DNA from: Paracoccaceae bacterium
GTDB taxonomy: Bacteria; Pseudomonadota; Alphaproteobacteria; Rhodobacterales; Rhodobacteraceae
Direction: 5' to 3'
Length of the DNA: 64,000 bases
Assembly: GCA_016778765.1 (NCBI GenBank)
Contig: JADHOV010000004.1
Span: 1 to 64,000 of the forward strand
This document shows positions 39,338 through 49,470 of this stretch, piece by piece. Each line of letters opens with the position of its first letter. Within the stretch, counting starts at the first letter, position 1. The position numbers and the translations under genes were made by a program. The notes beneath the pieces were generated by a model. That model had not been told where the DNA came from, made no database searches, and saw only the letters and a list, made by a program, of their open reading frames with translations.

Positions 39338-40330
39338 TTATCCCTGACGAGCGAGGACCCGTTCTGCGGTAAGGACTTTAAACCCATTTGCCTGCGCCAG
39401 CGTCTGCCACTGCTTAAAACAGGTCGATAAAGTGATTTCGTAAGGCAATGACCGGTTCGCCACCAAGAACAAACGCCCCCGAGGGGTTAAATTGGCCGCA
39501 GCAGCGCGAATAAAATCTTGGCCCAGTCTTGGCTCAGCAGCGCGGCCAATATGAAAAGGCGGATTCATGATCACAGCATCCAGTTTTCGTGGTGCCCGCC
39601 ACTGCGCCACATCCTGCCATTCTGCCTGCACCCGCGGATCGGGGCAGTTTTTGTTCAGGCAGTCCAAAGCGGCACGATCTGCCTCAACGCAATACAGCGT
39701 TTTGAGCGCCGGCGATTGCAATAAATGCCGGCTTAAATACCCCCAGCCTGCCCCAAAATCTGCCACATGTCCTGAAATATCATTAGGCAACGTCTCGGCC
39801 AAAAACCGCGAGGCCCGATCAATCGCATCGGCAGAAAATACGCCCGGGCGGGTGACAAACCCCCCTTCGATGGGCTCAAACGCATCCGCCTGCCATTGGG
39901 GCAGACCGGTTTCTGGGCGAAACCATACCAGTTTACCATGGGCTTTAGAAACTGAACCCAAAAGGGTTTCATGCCCTTTCAGCGCTTTGATCAGGCTTTC
40001 GATGCCTTGGCTCTTGGACCCGTCAACCAGAACCACGCCATCTGGAGCGGCGCGGCTGGCCGCAAACACCAAATGCCGCGCCAAACGCTTTGAACGCGGC
40101 ACATATACCACGGCCAGATCAACTGGCACTTCAGGCCGCTCGCGCCATGTATAGCCTGCGGCTTCAAGGGCAGTGATGTGCGGTTTAAATCGGTGCAGGA
40201 ATTGAAGATCCAACTGCTTCAAAGGAGCCAAATCCAGCGCCTGTTGCGGGTGCAAAGCTAGGCAACGGGCGCGCGCGGGTAAGCACAGGCCACCCTGCCC
40301 CAGCGCATGATCTAAACGGGAGTGGAACAT
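39338..40330 (-). CDS. RsmC/RlmG-like class I methyltransferase
   Basis: A 330-residue SAM-dependent methyltransferase. The C-terminal half is catalytic with GHVADFGAGWGYLSRHLL near 207 (SAM-binding loop) and VIMNPPFHIGR near 266 (the NPPF motif of N-methyltransferases acting on nucleic acids). The N-terminal half is a degenerate second domain, as in RsmC (16S rRNA G1207). A 16S or 23S rRNA role is inferred. Confidence 0.82.
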   Translation of the reverse strand: MFHSRLDHALGQGGLCLPARARCLALHPQQALDLAPLKQLDLQFLHRFKPHITALEAAGYTWRERPEVPVDLAVVYVPRSKRLARHLVFAASRAAPDGVVLVDGSKSQGIESLIKALKGHETLLGSVSKAHGKLVWFRPETGLPQWQADAFEPIEGGFVTRPGVFSADAIDRASRFLAETLPNDISGHVADFGAGWGYLSRHLLQSPALKTLYCVEADRAALDCLNKNCPDPRVQAEWQDVAQWRAPRKLDAVIMNPPFHIGRAAEPRLGQDFIRAAAANLTPRGRLFLVANRSLPYEITLSTCFKQWQTLAQANGFKVLTAERVLARQG

Positions 40331-40367
40331 AAAAAAAGCACCCTGTATTGGAATGTTTAGGCGCCGC

Positions 40368-40706
40368 CTACTCTTTTTCCATTGTGCATTGCAAGGGATG
40401 TTGGTTTTGGCGCGCCGAATCCATCACTTGGGCAACTTTGGTTTCGGCCACCTCATGGCTGAACACCCCCACAACCGCCAAGCCTTTTTTGTGAACTGTC
40501 AACATTATAGCGAATGCTTGCGCGTGATTCATCCCAAAGAAGCGCTCAAGCACCAACACCACGAATTCCATCGGCGTATAATCATCGTTTAACAGCAAAA
40601 CTTTATAAAGCGGAGGCCGTTTGGTCTTGCTGCGCGTATCAACCAAAACATTCTGATCTGTGTCATTCTCAGATGAAGCGATTACATCAAGATCAAACCC
40701 TATCAT
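40368..40706 (-). CDS. clpS: ATP-dependent Clp protease adaptor ClpS
   Basis: Adaptor that recognises N-degron substrates and hands them to ClpA. It has 112 residues with an unstructured N-terminus followed by the core [20 protein letters not shown] and [20 protein letters not shown]. The [10 protein letters not shown] stretch forms the N-end pocket. It lies 27 kb from clpA and on the other strand, with its own promoter region. Confidence 0.97.
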   Translation of the reverse strand: MIGFDLDVIASSENDTDQNVLVDTRSKTKRPPLYKVLLLNDDYTPMEFVVLVLERFFGMNHAQAFAIMLTVHKKGLAVVGVFSHEVAETKVAQVMDSARQNQHPLQCTMEKE

Positions 40707-40734
40707 ATCATCCTCGGACTAAAGCTGCACTGCG

Positions 40735-40743
40735 TGTGGATAA
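40735..40743 (-). promoter_or_regulatory. Perfect DnaA box upstream of clpS
   Basis: TGTGGATAA lies about 30 nt before the clpS start. Isolated DnaA boxes occur by chance or may act in transcription. Confidence 0.4.
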
Positions 40744-41103
40744 TATAACGTGTCTTGCTTAAGAGAAAAGGGGTGAGGCTTCTATAAAAAAACAAACCGA
40801 GCCCTCCCGTATATGCGCTCTGCTTCAATTTTATCGTACGGATAATTACAAATGAACCGTTTCTCGAACGTCACGCACATTATTTTGAAACCTACCCAAC
40901 CAGATCCTACGCGCAAAATCCAAATTTTTAAAACAAAGACGGCGCCAACGACCCTAACGGCCTGCACTGCGTTTTTGAAGCATCCTGATTTTAGCACAAC
41001 AGGGTAGCGCAAAAGGATAGCCGCGCGGCTCCAGACCCTGCGCAGCCATTCTCTTAAATTTCTATTTTAACCATAGAATTGAAAGCTTTATTCGTAGAGT
41101 CTG

Positions 41104-41116
41104 ATGTGTTACACAT
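41104..41116. promoter_or_regulatory. Palindrome ATGTGT-T-ACACAT ahead of the DD-carboxypeptidase gene
   Basis: A perfect 6-bp inverted repeat with one central base, about 60 nt before the gene start and next to an A-rich stretch. It resembles the GTGTA/TACAC element at hemC. It may be an operator. Confidence 0.35.
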
Positions 41117-41176
41117 AAAAAAATATAAAAAGTCAGCCAAAAAATTGGCGGCATGAGGCAGATAAGGACGATCAGA

Positions 41177-42556
41177 ATGGTAAGACGGCATAAAAAGCCG
41201 GCTCGTATCGGGCTATGTATTGCAGCAGCGATTTGGATGATGATCATCGTACCGCTCAGCGCCAGCGCCGCCCCTTACGCCGCGATGGTGATCGATGCCC
41301 GCACGGGCAAAACCCTACATTCAGAAAATGCCGATACGCGCTTACACCCTGCCTCCCTCACTAAGATGATGACGCTTTATGTGGTTTTTGAGGCCGTTGA
41401 GGCTGGCGAGATCTCGCTTGACAAGAAGGTGCGCATTTCGCGCGCAGCTGCCTCCGAGCCGCCCTCAAAACTGGGGCTTCGCGAAGGCCAGCGCGTGGCG
41501 TTGCGCCATTTGATACGCGCCGCGGCGATTAAATCTGCCAATGATGCCGCAACCGCGCTTGGTGAAGCGATCGAGGGCTCGGAAGCGGCCTTTGCGCGGC
41601 GAATGAACCGAACCGCAAAAGCCTTGGGCATGACCCGCACAACCTTCAAAAACGCCCATGGCCTGACCGAGAAAGGGCATTTGTCAACCGCTAGGGATAT
41701 GACCATTTTGGGGCGACACTTATTTTACGACTATCCCGACTATTATCATTTATTTTCACGGATCACGCATAAAGCAGCAAATAAAAATGTGCGCAATACT
41801 AACCGTAAATTCTTGCGAAATTATAAAGGCGCCGACGGTATTAAAACAGGCTATACGCGCGCTGCCGGTTTTAATCTTGTGGCCTCAGCACAACAAAATC
41901 AAGAACGGGTCATCGTAACCGTTTTTGGTGGAAAATCCACCAATACGCGCAACGCGCAAGTGGCAAAGCTGATGGATTTGGGCTTTCGCGAAGCGCCAAG
42001 TAAAGCGCGGGTTTCAAAGCCCACCAAACCAACCTATGCGCAAGCGGGCATTATCACGCGCCAGCACATGGCTCCAAAAACCAGCCTGCGTCCCAAAGCG
42101 CGGCCCATACAGGGCAACGCAGGCGACAACCTTGCCAATCAAAACCTGCAAAAATACGTGCAAAAAGCCTTAGAAGAAGCGCAAAATCAGAGTGCTAAAA
42201 ACCCAGATGTTAAGCTAGCAGTCTTAGAGCCCAAACCGCGCCCAGGCGATACCAGTCAAAGCACACAGGGCGCGGCCGAAATCCGCGAAATTGTCACGCG
42301 CATTTCAGCCCAGAGCGGCCAGCCGGATTGGGCGATTAATATTGGCCGGTTCGCAAGCCGGTTCGCCGCTGAAAAGATGCTGCTGCGAACCGCGCTCTCG
42401 GAAATGGCCACATTGCAGGGCACACAGCGCAAGATAATGATCCAAAGATCCGGTTATGATGCAAATTTTGTGGGTCTAACGCGCGAAGGCGCCGATCTGG
42501 CCTGCCGCAAGCTGCAGGCGCGCAACATCAATTGTTTGATGATTGGCCCGAGCTAA
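41177..42556 (+). CDS. D-alanyl-D-alanine carboxypeptidase with SPOR domain
   Basis: Penicillin-binding protein of the PBP5/6 (peptidase S11) class, 459 residues, that trims the terminal D-Ala of peptidoglycan side chains. A signal peptide ends at SASA-AP near residue 32. Active-site motifs: SLTK with Ser60 and Lys63, SAN near 118 and KTGYT near 223. The C-terminal ~80 residues are a SPOR domain (DWAINIGRFASRFAAEKML) that binds denuded glycan at the division site. AAGGA lies 8 nt before the ATG at 41177. The stop overlaps that of the convergent importer ATPase. Confidence 0.94.
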   Translation: MVRRHKKPARIGLCIAAAIWMMIIVPLSASAAPYAAMVIDARTGKTLHSENADTRLHPASLTKMMTLYVVFEAVEAGEISLDKKVRISRAAASEPPSKLGLREGQRVALRHLIRAAAIKSANDAATALGEAIEGSEAAFARRMNRTAKALGMTRTTFKNAHGLTEKGHLSTARDMTILGRHLFYDYPDYYHLFSRITHKAANKNVRNTNRKFLRNYKGADGIKTGYTRAAGFNLVASAQQNQERVIVTVFGGKSTNTRNAQVAKLMDLGFREAPSKARVSKPTKPTYAQAGIITRQHMAPKTSLRPKARPIQGNAGDNLANQNLQKYVQKALEEAQNQSAKNPDVKLAVLEPKPRPGDTSQSTQGAAEIREIVTRISAQSGQPDWAINIGRFASRFAAEKMLLRTALSEMATLQGTQRKIMIQRSGYDANFVGLTREGADLACRKLQARNINCLMIGPS

Positions 42557-44184
42557 AGCGACCCGGTATCCAAGGGCATTTGGGCAGAAGATCCAAAGGC
42601 TGCTGCCATCAAACCGCGGGTATACTGCGTTTTGGGTGCCTCAAACACGTCAGAAACCGGGCCATGTTCGACCACGTCGCCCTCTTTCATCACGATCACA
42701 GAATGCGACATAGCGCGTACAACGCGCAAATCGTGGCTGATGAATAAATATGCCAGCCCATGGGCTTTTTGCAGATTACGCAACAGATCAACAATTTGCA
42801 CTTGCACCGTCATATCCAGCGCCGATGTGGGTTCATCCAAAACAACCAGCTTTGGCCGCATCACCATCGCGCGGGCAATCGCAATGCGCTGCCGCTGGCC
42901 CCCCGAAAACTCATGCGGGTAGCGATGCTGCATCTCAGGGTCTAGCCCAACCTCCTGCAAAATCTCGTCCACCAGATCCTCTTGCGAGCTGCCGCGTGGC
43001 GTGCCATGCACCCCCAACCCTTCTGCAATGATCTGCGCGCAGGTCATTCGCGGCGACAGGGACCCGTATGGATCTTGAAACACGATCTGCATATCCTTGC
43101 GCAGCGCGCGCAAATCGCGGGTTTTCAGCGCGCCAATATCGCGCCCGTCAAACACGATCTTTCCCTTGAAAGAAATCAACCGCATGATGGCCATCGCCAA
43201 AGTTGATTTCCCCGAGCCACTTTCCCCCACGATGCCAATGGTTTCACCCGCCCGCAGCGTTAAGCTGACATCATTCACCGCCTTCACATGTCCAACGGTG
43301 CGCTTCAACAAGCCACGCTGGATGGGAAACCAAATCTTAGCGTTCGTGGCTTGCGCAATCACAGAGGCAGATGGGTCAAACGGTTGCGGCGCCCCGACCG
43401 AATGCGCATTTAACAGTTTTTGTGTATAAGGGTGCTGGGGGGCCTTGAATATATCTTTGGTGGGCCCAGTTTCTACGATTTTCCCATCCTGCATCACGCA
43501 CACGCGATCCGCAATCTGACGCACAATTCCAAGATCATGGGTAATAAACAGCATCCCCATCCCATCCTGTTGCTTCAACAGCATCAATAAATCGAGAATC
43601 TGTGCTTGAATAGTAACGTCCAGCGCGGTGGTCGGTTCATCCGCGATTAAAAGCTCAGGTCCATTCGCCAAGGCCATCGCAATCATCACGCGCTGGCGTT
43701 GCCCGCCCGACAATTGATGCGGATAAGCGCCCAAGCGGGACGCGGGATCGGGCAGGCCAACGCGCTCAAGCAAAGCTATAATCCGCGCCTCTATCTCTGC
43801 GCCTGTCAGGCTTTGACGCGGATCCTGATGCAGCTCGATTGACTCGCGCAATTGCTTTTCAATCGTGTGCAATGGATTCAAGGACGTCATCGGCTCTTGA
43901 AAAATAAAGCTGATTTCATTGCCGCGCACTTGCTGCAGCAAATCCCGGCTTGCCCCAACCATTTGCTGACCATTATAACGGATAGAACCCGTGACTTTTG
44001 CATTCGCCCCCAGCAACGCCACGCTGCTCATCGCGGTCACAGATTTGCCAGATCCGCTTTCGCCAACCAAAGCCACCACTTCACCGCGGGCCACCTCAAA
44101 ACTGACCCCGCGTACCGCGTCAACCTGCCGCCCATCCTGCGAAAACGCCACGTTGAGATCTTGGATTTGCAGCACCGCACTCAT
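42553..44184 (-). CDS. yejF: Oligopeptide ABC transporter ATP-binding protein (YejF type)
   Basis: A two-domain ATPase of 543 residues. Walker A sites are GESGSGKS near 37 and near 325, with signatures [15 protein letters not shown] and [15 protein letters not shown]. The C-terminal tails ([16 protein letters not shown]) are of the peptide type. It forms, with the three genes upstream (overlaps of 4 nt), a YejABEF importer. The stop overlaps that of the convergent DD-carboxypeptidase gene by 4 nt. Confidence 0.95.
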   Translation of the reverse strand: MSAVLQIQDLNVAFSQDGRQVDAVRGVSFEVARGEVVALVGESGSGKSVTAMSSVALLGANAKVTGSIRYNGQQMVGASRDLLQQVRGNEISFIFQEPMTSLNPLHTIEKQLRESIELHQDPRQSLTGAEIEARIIALLERVGLPDPASRLGAYPHQLSGGQRQRVMIAMALANGPELLIADEPTTALDVTIQAQILDLLMLLKQQDGMGMLFITHDLGIVRQIADRVCVMQDGKIVETGPTKDIFKAPQHPYTQKLLNAHSVGAPQPFDPSASVIAQATNAKIWFPIQRGLLKRTVGHVKAVNDVSLTLRAGETIGIVGESGSGKSTLAMAIMRLISFKGKIVFDGRDIGALKTRDLRALRKDMQIVFQDPYGSLSPRMTCAQIIAEGLGVHGTPRGSSQEDLVDEILQEVGLDPEMQHRYPHEFSGGQRQRIAIARAMVMRPKLVVLDEPTSALDMTVQVQIVDLLRNLQKAHGLAYLFISHDLRVVRAMSHSVIVMKEGDVVEHGPVSDVFEAPKTQYTRGLMAAAFGSSAQMPLDTGSL

Positions 44185-45296
44185 TGAAACGTCTTTCTGG
44201 GGTCAAACGCATCGCGCACCCCTTCGAAAATAAACACCAGAAGGGCGAGCATAATGGCAAAAGTGAAAAAGGCGGTGAACCCAAGCCAAGGCGCTTGCAG
44301 GTTTTGCTTGGCTTGCAACGTCAATTCGCCCAAAGACGGGCTGGAAGAGGGCAGGCCAAAGCCTAAAAAATCTAAGCTGGCCAAGGCACCGATGGTACCG
44401 GTCACGATAAAGGGCAGAAGAGTTAAAGTGGCCACCATCGCATTTGGCAACATATGGCGAAACATGATCGTCCAATTGCTGACGCCCAGCGCCCGCGCCG
44501 CGCGCACATATTCCAAATTGCGCGCCCGCAAAAATTCAGCGCGCACCACGCCCACCAACCCCATCCAACCAAACAATACGGTCAACACCACAAGCAAGGT
44601 GAAGCTTCGCCCTAATATGGCAAACATGATGATGATGATGAATAACGAGGGTACGCCGCTCCAAATTTCGATAAAGCGCTGAAACAAAAGATCGGTCAAA
44701 CCGCCAAAAAACCCCTGCACAGCCCCCGCTAAAATACCAAGCAGGCTGGACAGGGTGGTGACGATAATCGTGAACACGATCGACAAGCGAAACCCATAGA
44801 TCACCCGTGCCAGCACATCGCGCTTGGTGTCATCCGTGCCCAGCCAATTTTGCGCATTCGGGGGCAAAGGCGCCGCACCCGGCCGCTCGACAGACGTATC
44901 ATAAGAATAAGGGATCAGCGGCCATAAGGCCCAACCCTTTTCAAAACCTGGGGTTTCGGGATCAAACGCGCCGCTTGCAATTTGCGCGATCACCTCTTCT
45001 GGCGTGTCAAAGCAAATCTCCAGCCCGCCGCTGCGGATTAAGCATTGCACCACAGGATCACTATAGACCGCTTCGGTTTTGAAATCGCCACCAAAGGCGG
45101 TTTCGGGATAAAAATTTGTAATAGGCGTGAAATATTCCCCGCGATATTGCACCAAAATCGGTTTGTCATTGGCGATCACTTCCGCAAATAGCGACAGCCC
45201 AAAGATCACGCTAAAGATCCAAAGCGACCAATAAGCGCGCCGGTTGCTTTTGAAATTGCGCCAGCGACGTTGGTTGAGCGGCGATAAACGGCTCAT
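44181..45296 (-). CDS. yejE: ABC transporter permease (YejE type)
   Basis: Permease of 371 residues with one N-terminal segment, a large periplasmic loop (about residues 40-150 with [22 protein letters not shown]) and five further membrane segments. The loop is typical of YejE rather than DppC. It has ATGA overlaps with both neighbours. Confidence 0.95.
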   Translation of the reverse strand: MSRLSPLNQRRWRNFKSNRRAYWSLWIFSVIFGLSLFAEVIANDKPILVQYRGEYFTPITNFYPETAFGGDFKTEAVYSDPVVQCLIRSGGLEICFDTPEEVIAQIASGAFDPETPGFEKGWALWPLIPYSYDTSVERPGAAPLPPNAQNWLGTDDTKRDVLARVIYGFRLSIVFTIIVTTLSSLLGILAGAVQGFFGGLTDLLFQRFIEIWSGVPSLFIIIIMFAILGRSFTLLVVLTVLFGWMGLVGVVRAEFLRARNLEYVRAARALGVSNWTIMFRHMLPNAMVATLTLLPFIVTGTIGALASLDFLGFGLPSSSPSLGELTLQAKQNLQAPWLGFTAFFTFAIMLALLVFIFEGVRDAFDPRKTFQ

Positions 45297-46372
45297 CCTT
45301 CGCGCCTTTCGAAATCAATCCGCGGGTCTACAAAAACATACATCAGATCGGATAAAATACCCACGACCAACCCCATCAAGCCAAACACAAATAATGTGCC
45401 AAAAATGACCGGGTAATCCCGCGCAACCGCCGCTTCAAACCCCATGCGTCCAAGCCCATCGAGTGAGAATATGGTTTCAATGATCAAAGACCCGCCGAAA
45501 AATACCCCAATGAACACCGCCGGAAAGCCCGCAATCACGATCAGCATCGCGTTTCGAAACACATGCCCCCACAGCACCCGGCGATCGCTTAACCCTTTGG
45601 CCCTTGCTGTAATCACATATTGCTTTTGGATTTCATCCATAAAACTGTTTTTGGTGAGCAAAGTCAGCGTGGCAAAGGCCGAAATGGTTGACGCAATAAT
45701 TGGCAAAGTGATGTGCCAGAAATAATCCACGATTTTTTCGCCCAGCGAAAGCTGCTCAAAATAATCCGACGTGAGCCCCCGCAGCGGAAATATTTGCAAA
45801 AAAGAGCCCCCAGCAAAGAGCACAAGCAGCAAGATTGCGAATAAAAACCCAGGGATTGCATAGGCGATAATAATCACCCAGCTGGTCCAAGTATCAAAAC
45901 GCGAGCCATCCAGAACCGCCTTCCTGATCCCCAATGGAATCGAGATCAGATAGGCCAGTAGCGTTGACCACAGCCCCAGCGAAATCGAAACAGGCATTTT
46001 TTCCAAGACCAAATCCACCACGCTGATCGATCGAAAATAACTTTCGCCAAAATCAAACCGCAGGTAATTCCACAACATGGTTAAAAACCGCTCTAGGGGC
46101 GGCTTATCAAAGCCAAATTCCTTTTCAAGCTCGGCGATAAATTCTGGGGGCAGCCCGCGTGCGCCAACGTAATCGCTGGTTTCACTGGCTTCTGCCACTT
46201 CGCTGCTGGTGCCTGAAAAGCTTTCAAACACATCCCCTTGGCCTTCCATATTGGCCAAAACCTGTTCAATCGGCCCACCGGGCACAAATTGCGTCAGCGC
46301 AAAATTGATCACCAGGATGCCCAACAAAGTCGGAAGCACCAATAACAGTCGCCGCGCGATATAAGCGCCCAT
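45293..46372 (-). CDS. yejB: ABC transporter permease (YejB type)
   Basis: Permease of 359 residues. It opens [26 protein letters not shown], has a long first periplasmic loop with [19 protein letters not shown] and the EAA loop [22 protein letters not shown]. The order binding protein, YejB, YejE, YejF is the conserved one. Confidence 0.95.
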   Translation of the reverse strand: MGAYIARRLLLVLPTLLGILVINFALTQFVPGGPIEQVLANMEGQGDVFESFSGTSSEVAEASETSDYVGARGLPPEFIAELEKEFGFDKPPLERFLTMLWNYLRFDFGESYFRSISVVDLVLEKMPVSISLGLWSTLLAYLISIPLGIRKAVLDGSRFDTWTSWVIIIAYAIPGFLFAILLLVLFAGGSFLQIFPLRGLTSDYFEQLSLGEKIVDYFWHITLPIIASTISAFATLTLLTKNSFMDEIQKQYVITARAKGLSDRRVLWGHVFRNAMLIVIAGFPAVFIGVFFGGSLIIETIFSLDGLGRMGFEAAVARDYPVIFGTLFVFGLMGLVVGILSDLMYVFVDPRIDFERREG

Positions 46373-46380
46373 GGATTACG

Positions 46381-48285
46381 TTACCTCAATACACCGGCCG
46401 ATTTTAACGCGGCGGCTTTCTCTTCATTATACCACCAATAATCCAAGTACCCCAACGAATATGGCGCGATGGTGTCGGGATGCTCATACATATCCCAATA
46501 GGCAACCCGATGCGTGGCGTTATACCATTGAGGGATCCAGAACCGGTAGGCCCGAAGCGCGCGGTCAAGCGCTTTGACTGCTGTGCGCAATTCAGCTTTG
46601 CTGCTGGCGGCGGTGACATGATCGATCAACGCATCAATGCCAGTCGATGAAATCCCAGCCGAGTTAAACACGGAGACATCCGCCGTTTCAGACCCAAAAT
46701 ACTGCTTTAAGCCTGCCCCGGGCTCTAAACTCATTGAGAATTGATCCGTGATAATATCAAAGTCAAAATTGCGCGTACGATCGGTATATTGTGCCGGATC
46801 AATGCGGTTATAAATTGCATCCACGCCGGCGGCGCGCAGGTTTTCAACAAAAGGCAAAACCACGCGATCAAAGGCCGGGCTGCGTTCGATAAATTCGATC
46901 TGTAACGTCTCGCCTGCCGCGTTGCGCCGCAAGCCATCTTCGCCAACGATCCAACCTGCAGCCTCCAGTAAAGCTGAGGCTTTGCGCAGGTTTTTACGAT
47001 CTGTTGCCCGCGGTCCCGACTTGGGCGCCATTACCGCTTCATCGGTTAAAATACCTTCCGGTAGTTGGTCGGCAAGCGGGGTTAGCAAGGCCAATTCATC
47101 GGCACCGGGAGGCCCCGAGGCAGCCATATCAGAATTTTCCCAAAAGGAATTAATCCGCGCATATTGCCCATAAAACAGCGATTCATTCGACCATTCGAAA
47201 TTGAACAATAGGCTCAGTGCTTCACGCACTTGTGGGTCGGAAAATTTATCTTTGCGCAGGTTCATCGCAAAACTTTGACCCGTGGCCATACCCCCGTCAG
47301 GCAAGGTTTTTTTGATCATATAACCGTCATCTAGAGCAGAAAAATCATAACCGGTCGCCCATGTTTTCGAGGAATTTTCGATACGCACCGTGTAAGCGCC
47401 CGCTTTGAAAGCCTCAAAAGCTGCATTGCCATCTGCAAAATACTCAACGCGGATTTGGTCAAAATTGCTGCGGCCGCGATTGATTGGAAGATCTTTGCCC
47501 CAATAATCGGGATTGCGCGTATAAATCACGTTGCGGTTAATCTCATAGCTATCGAGCAGATACGGCCCAGAGCCGATCGCGGGCTCCATGCGGCTTTCAT
47601 CCAACCTTGCACCCGTGCGCTCAAACCACGCCTGCGACATGACCGGCAACCCCCCCACGGTGGGGATCCGATCGCGCAGCGGCGAGTCGGGCAAGAACGT
47701 GTATTGCACCGTCTTGCTGTCGAGCGCTTCGACGGTTTGAACAAATTCACCCAGCACGGCGCGAAAGCTCACCAGCCCCTGCTCCAGAAACAAATCATAG
47801 GTGAATTTCACATCCTGTGCGGTTACCGCGCTGCCATCGGAAAACCGCGCTTCGGGGCGAATATGAAAACGCACCCAGCTGACATCTTCGGGATATTCAA
47901 GGCTTTCAGCCAGCAACCCATAATTCGCCCCAACCTCATCTGCCGTGCCCTCAAGCAAGCTTTCAAACGGCGCAGACGCCAAGGCCGCAGCGCGCCCTTT
48001 ACGCGAATAAGGATTCATTGAATCAAAGGTACCGAAGCCCCAAATCGAAATTTCACCGCCTTTTGGCGCATCTGGGTTGACATAGGCGAGATGCTCAAAA
48101 TCTGCTGGGTAGTTCAATTCGCCAAAAAAGGAATAGCCATGGGTTTTTGTGCTATGGCTCCCTGCCCAGAGGCTGCTGGCCAAAAAGAGCGTTGCCCATC
48201 CAAGGCATAACCCAATCCAAACTCGGCTTTTTTGAACGTTCTGTGATTTAGCTTTTACCACCGTTTTACTTGAATGCCGTACCAC
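46381..48285 (-). CDS. yejA: ABC transporter substrate-binding protein (YejA type)
   Basis: SBP_bac_5 protein of 634 residues with the chosen start, longer than OppA, as usual for YejA. It begins with a long basic stretch, then a signal peptide (IGLCLGWATLFLASSLWAGS), then HGYSFFGELNYPADFEHLAYVNPDAPKGG, the YejA hallmark. The GTG at 48285 is preferred because GGAGG lies 8 nt upstream; an ATG at 48300 and a frame to 48360 are alternatives. YejA-type importers take up peptides, including microcin-like compounds; the natural ligand here is unknown. Confidence 0.92.
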   Translation of the reverse strand: MVRHSSKTVVKAKSQNVQKSRVWIGLCLGWATLFLASSLWAGSHSTKTHGYSFFGELNYPADFEHLAYVNPDAPKGGEISIWGFGTFDSMNPYSRKGRAAALASAPFESLLEGTADEVGANYGLLAESLEYPEDVSWVRFHIRPEARFSDGSAVTAQDVKFTYDLFLEQGLVSFRAVLGEFVQTVEALDSKTVQYTFLPDSPLRDRIPTVGGLPVMSQAWFERTGARLDESRMEPAIGSGPYLLDSYEINRNVIYTRNPDYWGKDLPINRGRSNFDQIRVEYFADGNAAFEAFKAGAYTVRIENSSKTWATGYDFSALDDGYMIKKTLPDGGMATGQSFAMNLRKDKFSDPQVREALSLLFNFEWSNESLFYGQYARINSFWENSDMAASGPPGADELALLTPLADQLPEGILTDEAVMAPKSGPRATDRKNLRKASALLEAAGWIVGEDGLRRNAAGETLQIEFIERSPAFDRVVLPFVENLRAAGVDAIYNRIDPAQYTDRTRNFDFDIITDQFSMSLEPGAGLKQYFGSETADVSVFNSAGISSTGIDALIDHVTAASSKAELRTAVKALDRALRAYRFWIPQWYNATHRVAYWDMYEHPDTIAPYSLGYLDYWWYNEEKAAALKSAGVLR

Positions 48286-48448
48286 GGGCCGCACCTCCAT
48301 CCTACGCTTTGCATAAACATAGGCTACAACACAAAATATCCAAGGCACAAAACAACACAAAGTTTTGATGGATAGATTTCATTGCGAACTGATACTTTCA
48401 GCCATTCTACAATCCTCTCTACAGGCTTTTTAAATATAAAAACGCTTG

Positions 48449-48904
48449 TCAAACTGACTCATTATTTTGATCATCGTCTTCCGATAAGAAAAATGTAAGC
48501 TCATAATAAGGCTTGAAAAAACTTTTGTTTTCTTTGAAAAAACCTACCTCATTTCTGAAACGATTGATTAAGCTTCCACCTTTATTACTCTCATTATATG
48601 AAAAGCGACTATCTGTTTTTATACTTGCAATAAATTCTGTCTGGTCAATTTCCGCAATGTATCTATCAACAATTTCAGTAATGTCCCAGCTCCAATGACT
48701 TTTTCTTACCTCACTTAAATGGCTGGTATTCATTGGGTCACTAACCACTACACTGTCGTTTAGATAGTTCAGAAACTCTTCGCTAACCACATTTTTCTCC
48801 TCCGCTTTGGATGAAATGGGCAAACAAAAAAGAAAACCTAATAAGCCAACAAACGATATAGTGATTACAATTGATTTTATTGTCTTATTTAATAAGACTG
48901 CCAT
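48449..48904 (-). CDS. Orphan secreted protein of the AT-rich island
   Basis: A 151-residue protein I do not recognise. It starts with a signal peptide (IVITISFVGLLGFLFCLPISSKAE) that may be cut near residue 34, and is rich in Asn, Lys, Ser and acidic residues with a very acidic end (EDDDQNN). A strong AGGAGGG lies 5 nt before the ATG, so translation is likely. The gene overlaps the end of the broken acetyltransferase frame by 20 nt. Its base composition is far more A/T rich than that of its neighbours, a sign of recent transfer. Confidence 0.55.
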   Translation of the reverse strand: MAVLLNKTIKSIVITISFVGLLGFLFCLPISSKAEEKNVVSEEFLNYLNDSVVVSDPMNTSHLSEVRKSHWSWDITEIVDRYIAEIDQTEFIASIKTDSRFSYNESNKGGSLINRFRNEVGFFKENKSFFKPYYELTFFLSEDDDQNNESV

Positions 48905-49298
48905 AATTCCCTCCTAAAATTGTCATCCCAATTTTTCGAAAAAACCTGTCGATGTTGGCAACATTTTTTCCAGATGTAACATGATACAGTATCACATTCG
49001 CTCTCTGTTTTCGCGCCCAAACCTCAATACCACGCACAAGGGGAAGCGCAACTTTACCGCCAAGCATATTTGAACGGGCGGATTGATCCACATTGATTGT
49101 GTTTACAGTAACCCCTCTCGCACCCTCACCAATGAATTATCCACCAATATAGGCATAAGAAAATCCTAAAATTTTATCGCCAAAAAATACCTTGAGACCA
49201 AGATACGTATCAGGTTCATCAATCGTATTTTGAAAATATTTGTAAAATTTGCTCTTGGAAAAAAGGGATCTCAGAAAAAAATCCCCTCCTCGTAAACA
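48885..49298 (-). pseudogene. GNAT acetyltransferase remnant with an internal stop
   Basis: One reading frame runs for 137 codons and contains a single TAA at 49137-49139. Upstream of the stop it reads KYFQNTIDEPDTYLGLKVFF then GDKILGFSYAYIGG; downstream FIGEGARGVTVNTINVDQSA then GGKVALPLVRGIEVWARKQR and a C-terminal HVTSGKNVANIDRFFRKIGM. This is the pattern of GNAT N-acetyltransferases of about 140-150 residues, like those carried by phages. The N-terminus has no clear start codon. An open 83-codon C-terminal part remains with a GTG, so a short product cannot be excluded. Confidence 0.5.
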
Positions 49299-49440
49299 TT
49301 ACGTGCCAGTGCCCATATCTCTTCCCCAAACGCGCTGCTAAAACGGGATTTCTGCGCAATATGCGCGCCGTGAAGCCTAAACCCTCACGCCGTTCACAGG
49401 CATAGAAGCGTTTGCGCTGCGGCCTCCCGCAACGCATCAA
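49219..49440 (-). other. Unexplained open frame at the island edge
   Basis: A 73-codon frame in a second phase overlaps the acetyltransferase remnant and extends toward the cytochrome gene. It is rich in Arg, and its 5' part is GC-rich while its end is AT-rich, as if the island boundary runs through it near 49310. No family is recognised and it may not be translated. Confidence 0.2.
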
Positions 49441-49470
49441 TGGCTCGTACAGGAATTGATACTTAAACGT

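Larger units (their letters stand above)
40707..41176. other. 470-base intergenic region between clpS and the DD-carboxypeptidase gene
   Basis: Both flanking genes start at its ends, so it holds two divergent promoters. Visible signals are TGTGGATAA at 40735 (a perfect DnaA box, next to a TATATT that may be the clpS -10) and the palindrome ATGTGTTACACAT at 41104. A 77-codon open frame at 40782-41012 has no ribosome binding site or known family and is not credited. Confidence 0.4.

Noticed and set aside
40782-41012. A 76-codon frame in the clpS-carboxypeptidase gap
   Set aside because: It has no ribosome binding site, no known pattern and an unlikely composition.
48294-48360. YejA starting at 48360
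   Set aside because: The extra N-terminus would precede the signal peptide by a long stretch with its own hydrophobic part; GTG at 48285 has GGAGG at 8 nt.
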